The translations under genes and the position numbers were made by a program. The notes beneath the pieces are model-generated. The model was given only the letters and a program-made list of their open reading frames with translations, was not told where the DNA came from and did no database searches. A stretch of 64,000 nucleotides of DNA. Source: Boesenbergia rotunda (Eukaryota > Streptophyta > Magnoliopsida > Zingiberales > Zingiberaceae). Below, one piece after another: positions 12,775-24,566 of this stretch. The stretch spans positions 1 to 64,000 of the forward strand of contig JAGFNQ010006443.1 in assembly GCA_024364735.1 (NCBI GenBank). The letters run 5' to 3'. Positions within the stretch are counted from its first letter, which is position 1, and every line of letters begins with the position of its first letter.

Positions 12775-14490
12775 ACCCACCGACCGAGTCTGTTGAAAAC
12801 TTTGAGAAGACTCAAAGTCAGGAGCTTATTGTCGCCGAGCCGTCCACTACCCAAGAGGTTGGCTCCTCCCACACCCTCGGCGGGGCACAAGGGGACGACA
12901 AGCAACTGGATCTGATCCTTGTGTTTGCAGCGGAGCCGACTCGAGCAGTAAATCCTCTACCTACTGAGCAAAGACGACTTATCCTTCCCGCCGAGGAGGA
13001 TCGAGAATGAGCCACCTACCATCCTTCAAAAGCCCACACCCCTCCTGGACATCAAAAGAGAAAAAACCCCAATCGGCTCGAGCTCCCCTTCGCGTTCCCA
13101 AGGACAAGGAGGATACCGTTCCTCTTTCCAAATGTCAAAGGAGGACGACATCGAACACCATAGAGTCCGAGGGGGAGATGGAGCTATCTTCTAGGGAAGC
13201 CTACACCCTTTCTTCCTCGCCAGGGGCCCTTAGCCCCAAGGGCAAGAGAGTCCGGTTTGAAGAACCGAAATATACGAGCGCTCGTCTCAGTCGGAAGGTA
13301 CAGGCGGTTGAGAAGGCGGCTACACTCGGGCCTCAGCATATACAAATTAAGGTGTTGCCGCGGGGTAGTCACCCTTCGGAGGAGGTATCGTTGAGCATAG
13401 ATGAAGCGCTCCAAGGCCCTTCGTCATACCCATCGAGGAGACTCGCCTAGTGGTTCTTCCTGCCTGCCGCTTCTAGGCTGCCTCTGGCATACCCTCTCCA
13501 AGGAGCTGGGAGGCGATGAGGGAGCGGACCGGGAGGTGATGAGGGAGCGAGCCGAGGAGCATATCACCTCTCTTAGGGGTGTGATCTCAGCTGGAGTAAT
13601 CGCCAGGCCGTACGAGTCCCTCATGAAGGTATAACTCTGTTTACCTTTTCTTATTGTCTCTGCTTTTTAACTCTTACTGCCTCTTGTATTAGGCTACATC
13701 TGAATGCCTGCTCTTGGGCCACTGGATGCTTCCCGAGCAAGAGACTAAAGCACTGCGGCTACAAGTGGTTGGGTTAGAGGCGGAGGTGTGTACCGAGTTC
13801 AAAAGGAAAACCAGATGCAAACTGAGGTTTCTAGAGACCTCCAGGCCAAGCTGGCACATTCGGCAGGCAACCTCTTGGCTTTGGAGTTGAACTTGCACAG
13901 CATCTGACATCGGGAACGCCTCTTGTCAGAGAGAACTACATCACTATCGGCAGACGTGGCTCAATTAACGCAGGAGAGGGAGCAGCTTTAGGCTCGGGAG
14001 ATCAAATTGAAGGAGGATATTTGTCTTCTTGAGTCATGCAAGGAGGAGCTCAGTGGTCAGATCAATGAGCAGATATCCAAGCTAACAAAAAACGAAGCAG
14101 AACTACAGGTCGCTGGTGCTTATATATGTGACCAACAGGAGAGCATTTCCCGAGCTGAATCTCTTTTGTCGACGGTCCGAGAACAACTTGAAGAAGCCCT
14201 CACTGCCCGAGACAGGACGTTGGCCGACATTCAAGAAATAAAATCTGATAGGGGCTGGGTTCTCCAAGAATTAGAGGACTACAAGGCTGGTGACGAATCC
14301 CGTCAGTCTGAAGTGGAAATCGCGGTCATGACCAAGTTTCTCCAGTCTAAGGAGTTCGGTTACATCATGGTCGAGCAAGTACTGAAGCAACTTAAACATG
14401 ACTTTAATGGAGCTGTCTAGCAGATTGAGCGAACTGGGGTACTGAAGCCAGGTGTCACCTTGGATTTCCTCAGCGTCGGCCGAGCCTGGT
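12775..14490 (+). pseudogene. antisense accessory ORF of the Gypsy element (aORF), decayed
   Basis: On the strand opposite gag-pol lies a spliced, low-complexity then coiled-coil-rich coding region. Exon-like parts are 12775-13008, 13007-13629 (frame changes) and 13692-14490. A clean intron lies at 13630-13691 (ATGAAG|GTATAA to TTGTATTAG|GC). The C-terminal part is heptad-rich and acidic/basic (for example SLLSTVREQLEEALTARDRT) and ends ...FLQSKEFGYIMVEQ and on to about 14490. In-frame stops near 13908, 13990 and 14418 show it is broken. Retand-type elements are known to carry such antisense ORFs between integrase and the 3' LTR. The function of the product is unknown to me. A cellular gene is less likely because of its position and repeats. 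Confidence 0.6.
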
Positions 14491-14764
14491 AGGAATTGCC
14501 CGTCAAAGAAAAAAAACTTTAAGGCAGTTTGTCTTAGTCTTTACTATTGGCCTACCAGGACTTTATAATTGTAAAGCATGTATCCTTGTTTTTTTTATCT
14601 TTCTTAAATGAATATATATCACTGTGCACCCTACATCTTATATTTCTGCCTTTATAATTCTTCTGAGCGTAACTTGTACTTTGTATGTCGTCCTATCAAT
14701 GCAATGCAAACACCCATCCCTTTCTTATCGAGCACTCTTTCTATGCCACCCCATGCTTAATACT

Positions 14765-15815
14765 ATGTGGAGTATCCTTGACACCACGAGTTGGCAGAAC
14801 CACGGCTGCTCCCGTCCAGGCATCCTCAGCACCCCGGCCAGGTTTACACATCTTGGACATCCTCAGTACCACAAGATGGTAGGAACTTCGGCTGCTCCCG
14901 GCCAAACATTCTCAGCACCCCGGCCAGGTCTACACATCTTGGGAATCCTCGACACCTCAGGATGGTAGGATCTCGGGCTGCTTTTGGCCGAGTATCCTCA
15001 GCGCCTCGGTCAGGTTTACACATCTTAGGTATTCTTGGCACCTCAAGATAGTAGGATCTCGGGCTGCTCCCGGCCGGGCATCCTCATCGCCTCGGTCAGA
15101 TCTATACATCTTGGGCATCCTCGGCACCACAAGATGGTAGGAACTTCAGCTGCTCCCGGTCGGGCATCCTCAGCACTCTGGCCAGTTCTACACATCTTGG
15201 GTATCATCAACCCCTCAAGATTGTGGATCTCGGGCTGCTCCTGGCCGGGCATCCTCAGAGCCTTGGCCAAGTCTATACATCTTGGACATCCTCGGCACCA
15301 CAAGATGGTAAGAACTTGGGCTGCTCCTGGCCAGACATCCTTAGCGCCTCGGCCAGGTCTACACATCTTGGGCATCCTTGGCATCTCAAGATGGTAGGAT
15401 CTCGGGCTGCTCTCGGTCGGGCATCGTCAGTGCCTCGGCCAGGTCTATACATCTTGGGCATCCTCAGCACCACAAGATGGTAGAAACTTCAGCTGCTCCT
15501 GGTTGGGCATCCTCAGCACTCCGACCAGTTCTACACATCTTGGCTATCATCGACCCCTCAAGATGGTAGGATCTTGTGCTGCTCCTGGTTGGGCATCCTT
15601 AGCGCCTCGGTCAGGTCTACACATCTTGGGCATCTTCGGCACCACATGATGGTAGGAACTTCGGCTGCTCCCCAACGGGCATCCTCAGTGCCTCGGCCCG
15701 GTCTACACATCTTGGGCATCTTCGACACCTCAAGATGGTAGGATCTCGGGCTGCTCCCGGCAGGACATCCTTAGTGCCTCGGCCAGGTTTACATATCTTG
15801 GGTATCCATTGACGA
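14765..15815. repeat. 86-bp tandem array, about 12 units, with a 4-unit higher-order period
   Basis: The marker TACACATCTTGG (or TATACATCTTGG) recurs at 14845, 14931, 15017, 15103, 15189, 15274, 15360, 15446, 15532, 15618, 15704 and 15790, a spacing of 86 with one 85. Units alternate irregularly between GGAACTTCGGCTGCT and GGATCTCGGGCTGCT types. Blocks 15139-15480 and 15481-15822 resemble each other more closely than adjacent units do, implying a 4-mer higher-order unit of about 343 bp. It lies between integrase and the antisense ORF of the Gypsy element, i.e. in its 3' untranslated zone. Apparent ORFs here only reflect the repeat. Confidence 0.93.
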
Positions 15816-16069
15816 ACAATATTTTTCCTATTTATTCAATTCACCAAGTCCCAAGCAAATACAAATATATGTATGAGCGTAAATATTACATGATCGACTT
15901 ACTGAGCGAGTTAATGTTAGAGGTGACTTGTGTTCCATGGTCTCTCTAATTTCTTGTCATCAGCATCTTGCAAATGATAACTGCCACCCGTGAGTTTGTC
16001 GACGATCGTGTAAGCTCTACTCCATTGAGGTTCGAGCTTTTCGACATCGCCGACAGGCTTAATCCTTTT

Positions 16070-16899
16070 TCATACCCGGTCTTCGACCTGGAAAGTCCGG
16101 GGGATCACTCGACGGTTGTAGACTTGTCGCATACGTTGGTGGTACGCAACTAGTCGGGTGGCTGCTTTGTCACGCACTTCTGTCACTAAGTATAAATCTA
16201 GTAGCCGCTCTCGATTATTATTCTCCTTGGTGTAAAGCTGCCTCCGCGTTGATTTGTCACCTATCTCAACAGGGATCACGACATCTGCGCCATAAACTAG
16301 ACTAAAAGGACTTTGCCTAGTTCTCTCTTTGGGAGTTGTTCATAGGACCATAGAACGCTCGAGAGTTCTTCGACTCAACTTCCACCGACGTGTTTCAGCT
16401 ATATCTTGAGTCCTCTGATTATTTATCAATTAATAACTTCAGCCTGACCATTGCTTTGGGGATAAACGCCGGAAGTGAAGGTCGGACGAATACCTAGCCC
16501 TTTACACCATTCTCTAATCTTGTGACCTGAAAAATGTCTGCCATTACCTGGCACTAATTTATGAGGAATTCTATACCTGTAGACTATATCTTTCCAAAGG
16601 ACTTTCATTACAACGACCTAAGTAATTTGAGCGAGCGGTTCAGCCTCAACCCATTTAGAGAAGTAATCCACTAGTACCAACAGGTACTTCCTTTGCTGTG
16701 GTCCTGTCGAAAAATGACTCATTATGTCGAATCCCCACTGATCGAAGGAATAAGAGACAGTAGAGGTTCGAAGTGGTTCAGTTGGTCGGTGAGCAATATG
16801 TTGGTGTCTTTGGCAAGGCTCGCATCTGGCGACGAACTTGTTAGCATCCGCCTGCAATGTGGGCCAAAAATATCTGACTAGAATATTCTTCCTAGCCAT
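16070..16899 (-). pseudogene. Gypsy integrase fragments
   Basis: Minus-strand pieces show, in order: the zinc-binding region and linker (YFWPTLQADANKFVARCEPC, with the second HHCC cysteines), the start of the catalytic core (WGFDIMSHF, YLLVLVDYFSKWVEAEPL), and the later core (GIRPTFTSGVYPQSNGQAEVIN; E of the DDE triad). They end with a C-terminal segment (AYHQRMRQVYNRRVIPRTFQ). Stops and frame changes separate the pieces. This is the 3' part of the pol interrupted by Copia-1; its RNase H half resumes at 27.6 kb. Confidence 0.85.
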
Positions 16900-17094
16900 C
16901 GATTAGCCACCGATATGATTCTCATAGATGCCTTCATGAATTTTTCGCATGATATACTTAATGTCCTAGGGGCCAATGCACTTAAGTAATGGCATGGTGA
17001 ACAATCTCTTGTAAAGTTGTTCTCCAATTAAAGTGAACCTAGAGGCCCTACGACAAAAGAGTCAGACTTGTTCACAACATGCAGATACTGTTCC

Positions 17095-18751
17095 TGTTAG
17101 TAGGAGCCCTAGAGCGAATTATGTGATGATTGACTGGAGACATTTTTGTATCATATTCTATCATTAATAAAGGCATATTTGGTTATTATACTTACTTTGT
17201 ATTTGTGCCAAATAACTAAGTATAATAATGTCCTTAGGTAGTAGGTTCTTATCTACATTATATCGATTGGTTGAATCGATAGTGAGATAATGTAGAGAAT
17301 ACTACTCTAAATCATTCCTAGTCAAGTATTAATATTCAAGGACAATATTAATACATGGAGACTAGCATGTAGGTCAACTGATGACTTGAGCTCACAAGTC
17401 ATGGATATGTGATATCAAGTTGACACATGGGTATACATTGGAGAATGTGTACTGAATGACTCGCCATGAGAAAGTTTCATGGATTGTCATATGAGTGTCA
17501 TAAACTTTCTCATGTGACTATTGGTATGAATAGTCCTTAGACCTGAATTCACTACGGTTCCCTACATAAGGAGTTATGTACTTTGGTATCGTTAAACGTC
17601 ACCCGTAACAGGGTAGACTATAAAGGCGATCACTGGGAATGTAATAAATTATGCGGAGGGATGTGAGTGATGTAGATGAGATCTATCCCTCCCATATGAC
17701 GGGAGTGATATCTGTGGGCCCCTTGATCGAGTAGGACTGCTAAAACGCATGGCCATGCTTAAATGAGATAATATGAGATATTGAGCTCATTTGTTTGAGT
17801 GAGTCTACTCGGGTATCAAGAAACACAAGATTGATTGAGGATGACACGGTCTATGTCTCATTGGTCAATCTAGATATCAAGGATAGAAGGACAATGTCAT
17901 ACATTGCCATAGTCACGGAGGTTAAGTCGGATCTCGACTTTCTTGTTACCTGGGTAGCATTGATGCATTGCTAGATGTCGCTCATTGCTTTTGTGTCTAA
18001 ATTGGTTTAGACATATTGCCAACGTTACGAGAGCCTATTGGGTCATACACTAAGGACACGATGCTTCGGAGATTAATTGATCTTGATTTGGCTAAGATTT
18101 AATTGGAATTGGATTAATTGAGTTAGACTCAAGTGAATCCAATTGGATTATGGATTGAGATCTAATTTGAGTTAAACTCATTTAGATTAGACTCAACCAC
18201 ATTTGGATGAAATATTAATTCATTAAAATGTTTAATGAATTAATAAGAGAGGAAGATGGAGAGTTTCTCACCATTAGAGTGTTACATGAAAAGTTAGAGA
18301 GTTACATTAAAATGCTTAATGAAGGGAAGTTTAAAAGGCAAAAACTCCTCATGATATGAGTATAAAAAAGTTTTTCCCTTGTCATTTGGATGATAACTTG
18401 TCATTTTCTTTCCCCTCTTCCTTCTCTTCTCCATCTTGGCCGAAACCACATCTTGGGTTCTTGGTGTTTTGTGAACTACTTCAAGTTGCTAGCACAACTA
18501 AGGTAGTTCTTCTCCGAAGTAGAGATATCGTGTTCGTGTAGATACGAATAGAGGCACGGACACTTGAACATGCAAGAGATCCGGCGGCGCTTGGACAAGC
18601 GGGATAAACGTAGGGGCACGCTCCAAAGGTATACGCTTTAGATAGATCTATTAGATAGATGATTTCGTACGAGTTTTTCTTTCGCATGGATCGCTTGAGG
18701 GATCTTGTTTGCGCTGCGTTTTTGTGTTTATGTCGCCTGAAGATCCCAACA
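17095..18751 (+). repeat. Copia-1 5' LTR
   Basis: TGTTAGTAGGAGCCC...GATCCCAACA. A TATA-like TATAAAAAAG at 18361 is the likely core promoter (TATAAAAGAG in the 3' copy). The end adjoins the primer-binding site at 18753. Confidence 0.96.
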
Positions 18752-18752
18752 G

Positions 18753-18765
18753 TGGTATCAGAGCC
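18753..18765 (+). other. Copia-1 primer-binding site (tRNA-iMet)
   Basis: TGGTATCAGAGCC one base after the LTR end is the standard complement to the 3' end of initiator methionine tRNA used by plant Copia elements. Confidence 0.9.
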
Positions 18766-20139
18766 ACTTGCGAAAGATCGTACAAAGTTTTTGTACTTTT
18801 ATATGTGATATAAAAGTAGGACAAGATATATTATGAGTTGCATAAACTGTATGATATAGTAGTCGGGCTCCCGACCTCCCACTCGGGAAGACTGACCTCT
18901 GAGGTCATACCGAGCAGAAAGCTTCCCGAGGTCACTCGGGAAGACAGAAGCTCGGGTCGTCCCGAGTGAGAAAACCCCGAGAATGTCTCGGGAAAGCGGA
19001 GTCCGATTGATCATACCATTGCTATATGGGTCTCGGATTCATGTTGATGAATCTGGGCAGTGACTCACTCGGGGAACAACAAAGTAAATTTTGTTTTTGC
19101 ACTCATAATAAAATCAATGTCCTAAATCTATTGTGTATAAATGATGACATGGTGAATGGTTATGGCCTTAACCCCAATGTGATTGGATGTATGTGTGTGT
19201 GTGCATGTTGTAATTCATAATACGACCTGCGTGTCGTGCCTTGTATCTATTCTTCCTAATTGTAAAATTAGATTTAGACTCGAATGTAACTCGAGTTTTC
19301 CTACATTGTAATGTACAAAAGAGGAATGGAGTGTCCATTGAAGAATGAAGTTACAAGGAGGATGCCAACCACACATGATGACCGGAGGATGCTCTTGGAG
19401 AAGAAGTTATCCTTAGGTTTACCATCGATCTTCTCATTGGCTTGAGAAGATCGTAGTATACTGGCCATAACCATGTCACATTTTCTTGCCTATATATTGA
19501 TATATGCTATGTGTGTGTATGTGATGCATGCTTAGATGTTAATCTTATTTAAGTCAACTCAATATGCCTACCAAGGTTCGGTACTCATAAACTACCTCGA
19601 TCATTTGTTGTTGGGTTTGCCAAAGCAAAGCAACACATTTTATCTTGGTAGAGTGCGAGTGGACAATTGTGATGTCCCGCTATCGAACTTTGGGTGAGAC
19701 TTAACTAAGTCACCTCAATTGGATTGAGAAACTTAGAGGCATATCCCAAAAGTTGGGAAAATTGGGTAAGAGGAAAATTATGCTAAGTCTTGGGCGATTA
19801 GCCAAAGCTAACTCAAGATGATGTGTAATGTGAATCTTAACCCTTTTTCAAGAGTTGCATACGATGTAATTGGTAAAATGTTACCTACCTAATTGTACCA
19901 AGTCTTGGGCGATTAGCCAAAGCTAACTCAAGATGAAGTATAATTTGGATCTTGTCCCACATAAATGTAGTCGCTGCTTGGTTTGGAGCTAGTAGTGTGG
20001 GCAAATTGAGTTTGCCTACATCCATGACTAGCCCCTACAAAAGCTCTACGATTTAGTGGGAGCATCATTTAATTAAAGGCCTAATTAAATGATCTAGATA
20101 TGATATTTATTTCTGCATGTTGTGTTGTTGTAGATCACC
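18766..20139 (+). other. Copia-1 untranslated leader
   Basis: About 1.4 kb without coding potential between primer site and gag. It contains a GC-rich stretch at 18861-18990 with repeated CTCGGGAAGAC/CCCGAG motifs. It also has a 40-bp segment (AAGTCTTGGGCGATTAGCCA...) duplicated at 19783 and 19899. Confidence 0.7.
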
Positions 20140-22718
20140 ATGTCGTCTAATACGTCGAATACTCTCTCTCTGCGATCTGTCCTTGAGAAGGACAAGCTCA
20201 ACGGAGCTAATTTCCTGGACTGGTACAGGAACTTGAGGATAGTCCTCAAACAAGAACGTAAACTGTACGTTCTAGAGCAACCCCTTCCAGAAGCACCCGT
20301 TGCTACCGTCACCCGTGCTGAAAAGGATGCTTACAAGAAGCATCAAGATGATGCACTTGATGTATCATGCCTTATGCTAGCCACCATGAACTCTGAGCTT
20401 CAGAAGCAACACGAGAACATGAATGCACATGATATGGCTGAGCATCTGAAACAACTATATCAAGGGTAAGCTAGGCATGAGCGGTTTGAGGTGTCCAAAG
20501 CCCTATTTGCATGCAAGATGCAAGAAGGAATTCCTGTAGGACTCACGTACTCAAGATGATTGGGTATGTGGAGAACCTTGAAAGACTAGGATTCCCACTG
20601 GGCCAAGAATTGGCAACAGACCTTATCCTGCAATCGTTGCCGGAGGGTTATAATCAATTTGTCATGAACTACAACATGAATGAAATTGATAAACCTTTGC
20701 CTGAGATGCTCAGCATGTTGAGAACTGCTGAGCCCAATCTCAAGAAAGCTAAGACCAGTAATGTACTGATGGTTAACAAGGGCAAAGGTAAATGGAAGCC
20801 TAAAGGCAAGGGTACGACCTAAGCCAAAGGCAAGGCCAATTCTACTACATCCAAGGGCAAAGGCAAAGTGCCTAATGAAGGGACCTGCTTCCATTGTGGT
20901 GAGACCGGACATTGGAAGAGGAATTACAAACTCTACCTGGAGGAAGCAAAGAAGAAAAGAAGTGAGACTTCTGCCTCAGGTATTTTTGTTATAGAAGTCA
21001 ATCTATCTATCTCTTCTTCTTGGGTATTAGATACCGGATGTACTTCTCACATTTGTACTAATGTGCAGGGCCTTCAAAGAGCTAGATCATTGACCAAGGG
21101 CGAAGTTGACCTACGAGTAGGCAACGGAACAAGAGTTGCTGCTATTGCTGTAGGAACATATTCCTTGTCTTTGCCCACTGGGCTTATCCTAGAACTAGAA
21201 GAGTGCTTTTATGTACCTGCATTAACCAAGAACATTATTTCAGTATCTTGTTTGGACAAGAAAGGTTTTTCATTTATCATAAAGGACAAGTGTTATTCTA
21301 TAATGTTAAATGATATGTTCTATTGTTATGCACCACTGATAAATGGACTCTATCTTCTAGATCTAGAGAACCCAATCTATAACATAAATACCAAACAGTT
21401 CAAACCAAATGATTTGAACCAAGCATATCTCTGACATTGTAGCTTAGGACATATAAATGAGAGTCGCATATCCCAGCTCCATAAGGATGGATTACTGGAC
21501 TTATTTGATTTTGAATCATATGAGACATGTGAATCTTGTCTTTTAGGCAAGATGACCAAGACTCCATTTAGTGGACACGGCGAAAGAGCGACAGAGTTGT
21601 TAGGACTCATACATACTGATGTATGTGGCCCTTTCAATGTCACAGCTAGAGGAGGCTATCAGTACTTCATCACTTTCACTGATGATATCAGTAGATATGA
21701 CTATGTGTATCTTATGAGACACAAGTCAGAATCCTTTGAAAAGTTAAAAGAATTCAAGAGTGAAGTACAAAATCAACTTGGCAAAAGTATTAAGATACTT
21801 TGATCAGATCGAGGTGGTGAATACCTTAGCCAAGAGTTTCGTGACCATCTAGCAGAGTGTGGGATGATATCCCAACTCACTCCACCTGGAACACCACAGT
21901 GGAATGGTGTGTCCGAGCGGAGAAATCGTACTCTATTAGATATGGTACGATCGATGATGAGTCAGACGGATCTTCCTACTTCCTTCTAGGGTTTCGCTCT
22001 ACAGACAACTCTTTTCACACTTAACCGAGCTCCATCAAAGGTTGTTATAAAGACACCATATACGATATGGACTGGGAGGAGTCCGACGATGTCTTTTATG
22101 AAGATTTGGGGTTGTGAGGCTTACGTTCGACGTCAAATCTCAGATAAACTAGGACCCAAATCTGACAAGTGTTATTTTGTAGGATATCCTAAGGAAACGA
22201 AGGGATATTACTTCTACAATCCCACACTAGGCAAAGTGTTTGTCGCTAGAAATGACATTTTTCTAGAAAGAGAGTTTATTTCTAGAAGAATTAGTGGGAG
22301 TAAAATCCATCTTGAAGAAGTTCAAGATGCAAATGGTACTGAGGCCTTGATGGACATTGAACAAGCACCACAAGGTGTTGTGGATCATGAGATTGTTACA
22401 CAAGAAGTTGTGGAACAACAAGCTGTTCAAGTAGACCAACCTCTTCGCAGATCTGATAGGATACGTCGTCAACCTGAGAGATACTCATTTCTCTTGTCTG
22501 ACCATGATGACGTTACGCTTCTTGAGTTAAACGATCCTACATCCTATCAAGAAGCTGTGATGAGCCCAGATTATGAGAAATGGCTAGAAGCCATGAGGTC
22601 CGAAATGGAATCCATGTACACTAAGCAAGTATGGACTTTGGTTGATCCACCTGAGGGGATTAAACCCATTGGGTGTAAGTGGGTCTTTAAAAGAAAGACT
22701 GACATGGATGGTCTTATG
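20140..22718 (+). pseudogene. Copia-1 gag, protease and integrase (broken)
   Basis: Gag starts at 20140 (MSSNTSNTLSLRSVLEKDKL) and has a UBN2/DUF4219-type body. The frame stops at 20467 (TAA) and changes around 20500 and 20822. The zinc knuckle CFHCGETGHWKRNY has its last cysteine replaced by tyrosine. The protease motif WVLDTGCTSHIC lies near 21030. The integrase has the GAG-pre-integrase region, FTDDISRYDYVYLM and SDRGGEY, with stops at 21432, 21801 and near 21988. The later part (IWGCEAYVRRQ to VFVARNDIFLE) and start of RT (SEMESMYTKQVWTLVDPP) are open. It is cut at 22718 by the inverted solo LTR and resumes at 24567. Confidence 0.9.
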
Positions 22719-24561
22719 TGTTGGGTTCTCCCGGCACCAAAACATAAAAACGCAACGGAAACAAGAACCCTCGAGCGATCCATGCGAAAGAAAACTCGTA
22801 CGATGTTATCTATCTAATAGATTTATCTACTGTTTATACCTTTGAAGCGTGCCCTTCGTTTATCCCGCTCGTCCAAGATGCGTCGAATCTCTTGCACGTT
22901 CAAGCGTCCGTGCCTCTATTCATATCCACACGGACACAATCTCTCAACTTCGGGAGAGCTACCTTAGTTGTTTTAGCAACTTGAGGTAGCTCGCAGAACA
23001 CCAAGAACCTTACAGTAAGGTTTCGGCCAAGAGTGGAGGAGAGGAAGAAGAGAGGAAGGGAAGGGGAAAAGCTAAGGCTAGAAGAAAACCGTCATCCAAA
23101 GTCACAAGGCCCTCTTTTATAATCGTCCTATGAGTATGAAGAGGTTTGTGTCTCTTTGGCTTCCCAATAAAGAGCACATCTTTTTATGTGACTCTTTATC
23201 ATTTCCCATGCAAGAAAAGAATCTTTTCATCCAATGAAAAGAGACTTTTCTTTTCCTTCATGCAACTCCGACCGGGCCTCTCGGGCTTCCGACTCGGTCT
23301 CCCGACCAAGTCTCCCGAGTCGCGAGCTGAACTCGGTCCGCCGAGCTCCGACTCGGCCCGTCGAGCTTCGACTCGGCCCGCCGAGCTTCGACTCGGCCCG
23401 CCGAGCTCCGACCCGGCCCGCCGAGCTCCGACTCGGCCCGCCGAGCTCCGACTCGGCCCGCCGAGCTCCGACTCGGTCTCTCTCGAGTTCCCAACTCGAG
23501 TCCCCCGAACTGACCTCCCGAGGTCCCAACTCGGGCTCAGGTTTCCCGAGTTCCCAACTCGGGCTCAGATCTGCCGATCAACTTTCCCGAAGCATTGTGT
23601 CCTTTGTGTGTGACCCAATAGGTTCTCGTGACATTGGCAATGCGCCTAAACACTTTAGACACATAAGCAATGAGCGGCATCTAGCAATGCATCATTGCTA
23701 CCCATGTAACAAGAAAAGTCGAGATCCGACTAAACCTCTGTGACTATGATAGTGTATGACCTTGTCCTTCTATCCTTGATATCTATATTGACCAATGAGG
23801 CATAGACCGTGTCATCCTCAATTAATCTTGTGTTTCTTGATCCCCGAGTAGACTCACTCAAACAAATGAGCTCAATATCTCATACTGACTCATTTGAGCA
23901 TGACCATGCATTTCAGTAGTCCTACTCGATCAAGGGGCTCACAGATATCACTCCCGTCATATGGGAGGGATAGATCCCATCTACATCACTCACATCCCTC
24001 CGCATAATTCATTACATACCCAGTGATCGCCTTTATAGTCCACCCTGTTACGGGTGACGTTTGACAATACCAAAGTACATAACTCCTTGTGTAGGGAACC
24101 GTAGTGAATTCAGGTCTAAGGACTATTCATACCAATAGTCACATGAGAAAGTCTATGACACTCATATGACAATCTATGAAACTTTCTCATGGCGGGTCAT
24201 TCAGTACACATTCTCTAATGTATACTCATGTGTCAACTTGATATCACATATCCATGACTTGTGAGCTCACGTCATCAGTTGACCTACATGCTAGTCTCCA
24301 TGCATTAATATTGTCCCTGAATATTAATGCTTGACTAGGAATAATTTAGTGAAGTGTTCTCTACATTATCTCACTATCGATTCAACCAATCGATATAATG
24401 TACATAAGAACCTATCGCACAAGGATATTATTATACTTAGTTATTCGGCACAGAATACAAAGTAAGTATAATAACCAAACATACTTTTATAAGTAATATA
24501 ATATGATACAAAATGCCCCTAGTCAATCATCACATAATTGGCTTTAGGGCTCCTACTAACA
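22719..24561 (-). mobile_element. solo LTR of the Copia-1 family, inverted, inside Copia-1
   Basis: Begins TGTTGGGTTCTCCCGG (reverse complement of the LTR end) and ends CTCCTACTAACA (reverse complement of the LTR start), minus orientation. The 5-bp duplication TTATG at 22714-22718 and 24562-24566 marks its own insertion into Copia-1 RT, and the coding sequence continues in frame across it. At about 1843 bp it is longer than the host LTRs (1657/1658). Its middle (about 23125-23600) is a different sequence variant that includes a GC-rich 20-bp tandem array. Loss of the internal region by LTR-LTR recombination is the usual origin. Confidence 0.95.
23341..23480. repeat. 20-bp GC-rich tandem array, 7 units
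   Basis: Seven exact-length units of CCGAGCTCCGACTCGGCCCG with single-base variants (CTTCG for CTCCG, ACCCGG for ACTCGG). Each unit contains CCGAG and CTCGG, so stem formation is possible. It lies in the solo LTR and is absent from both Copia-1 LTRs. ORFs across it are repeat artefacts. Confidence 0.95.
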
Positions 24562-24566
24562 TTATG

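Noticed and set aside
14624..15569. Several overlapping ORFs of 60-120 codons on both strands
   Set aside because: They follow the 86-bp tandem units and repeat the same short peptide; a repeat array, not genes.
14765..15815. Regularly spaced repeats that could suggest a CRISPR array
   Set aside because: Units are contiguous 86-bp tandem copies without unique spacers, in a plant retrotransposon.
23146..23743. Long Arg/Pro/Ser-rich ORFs on both strands
   Set aside because: Produced by the 20-bp GC-rich repeat in the solo LTR.
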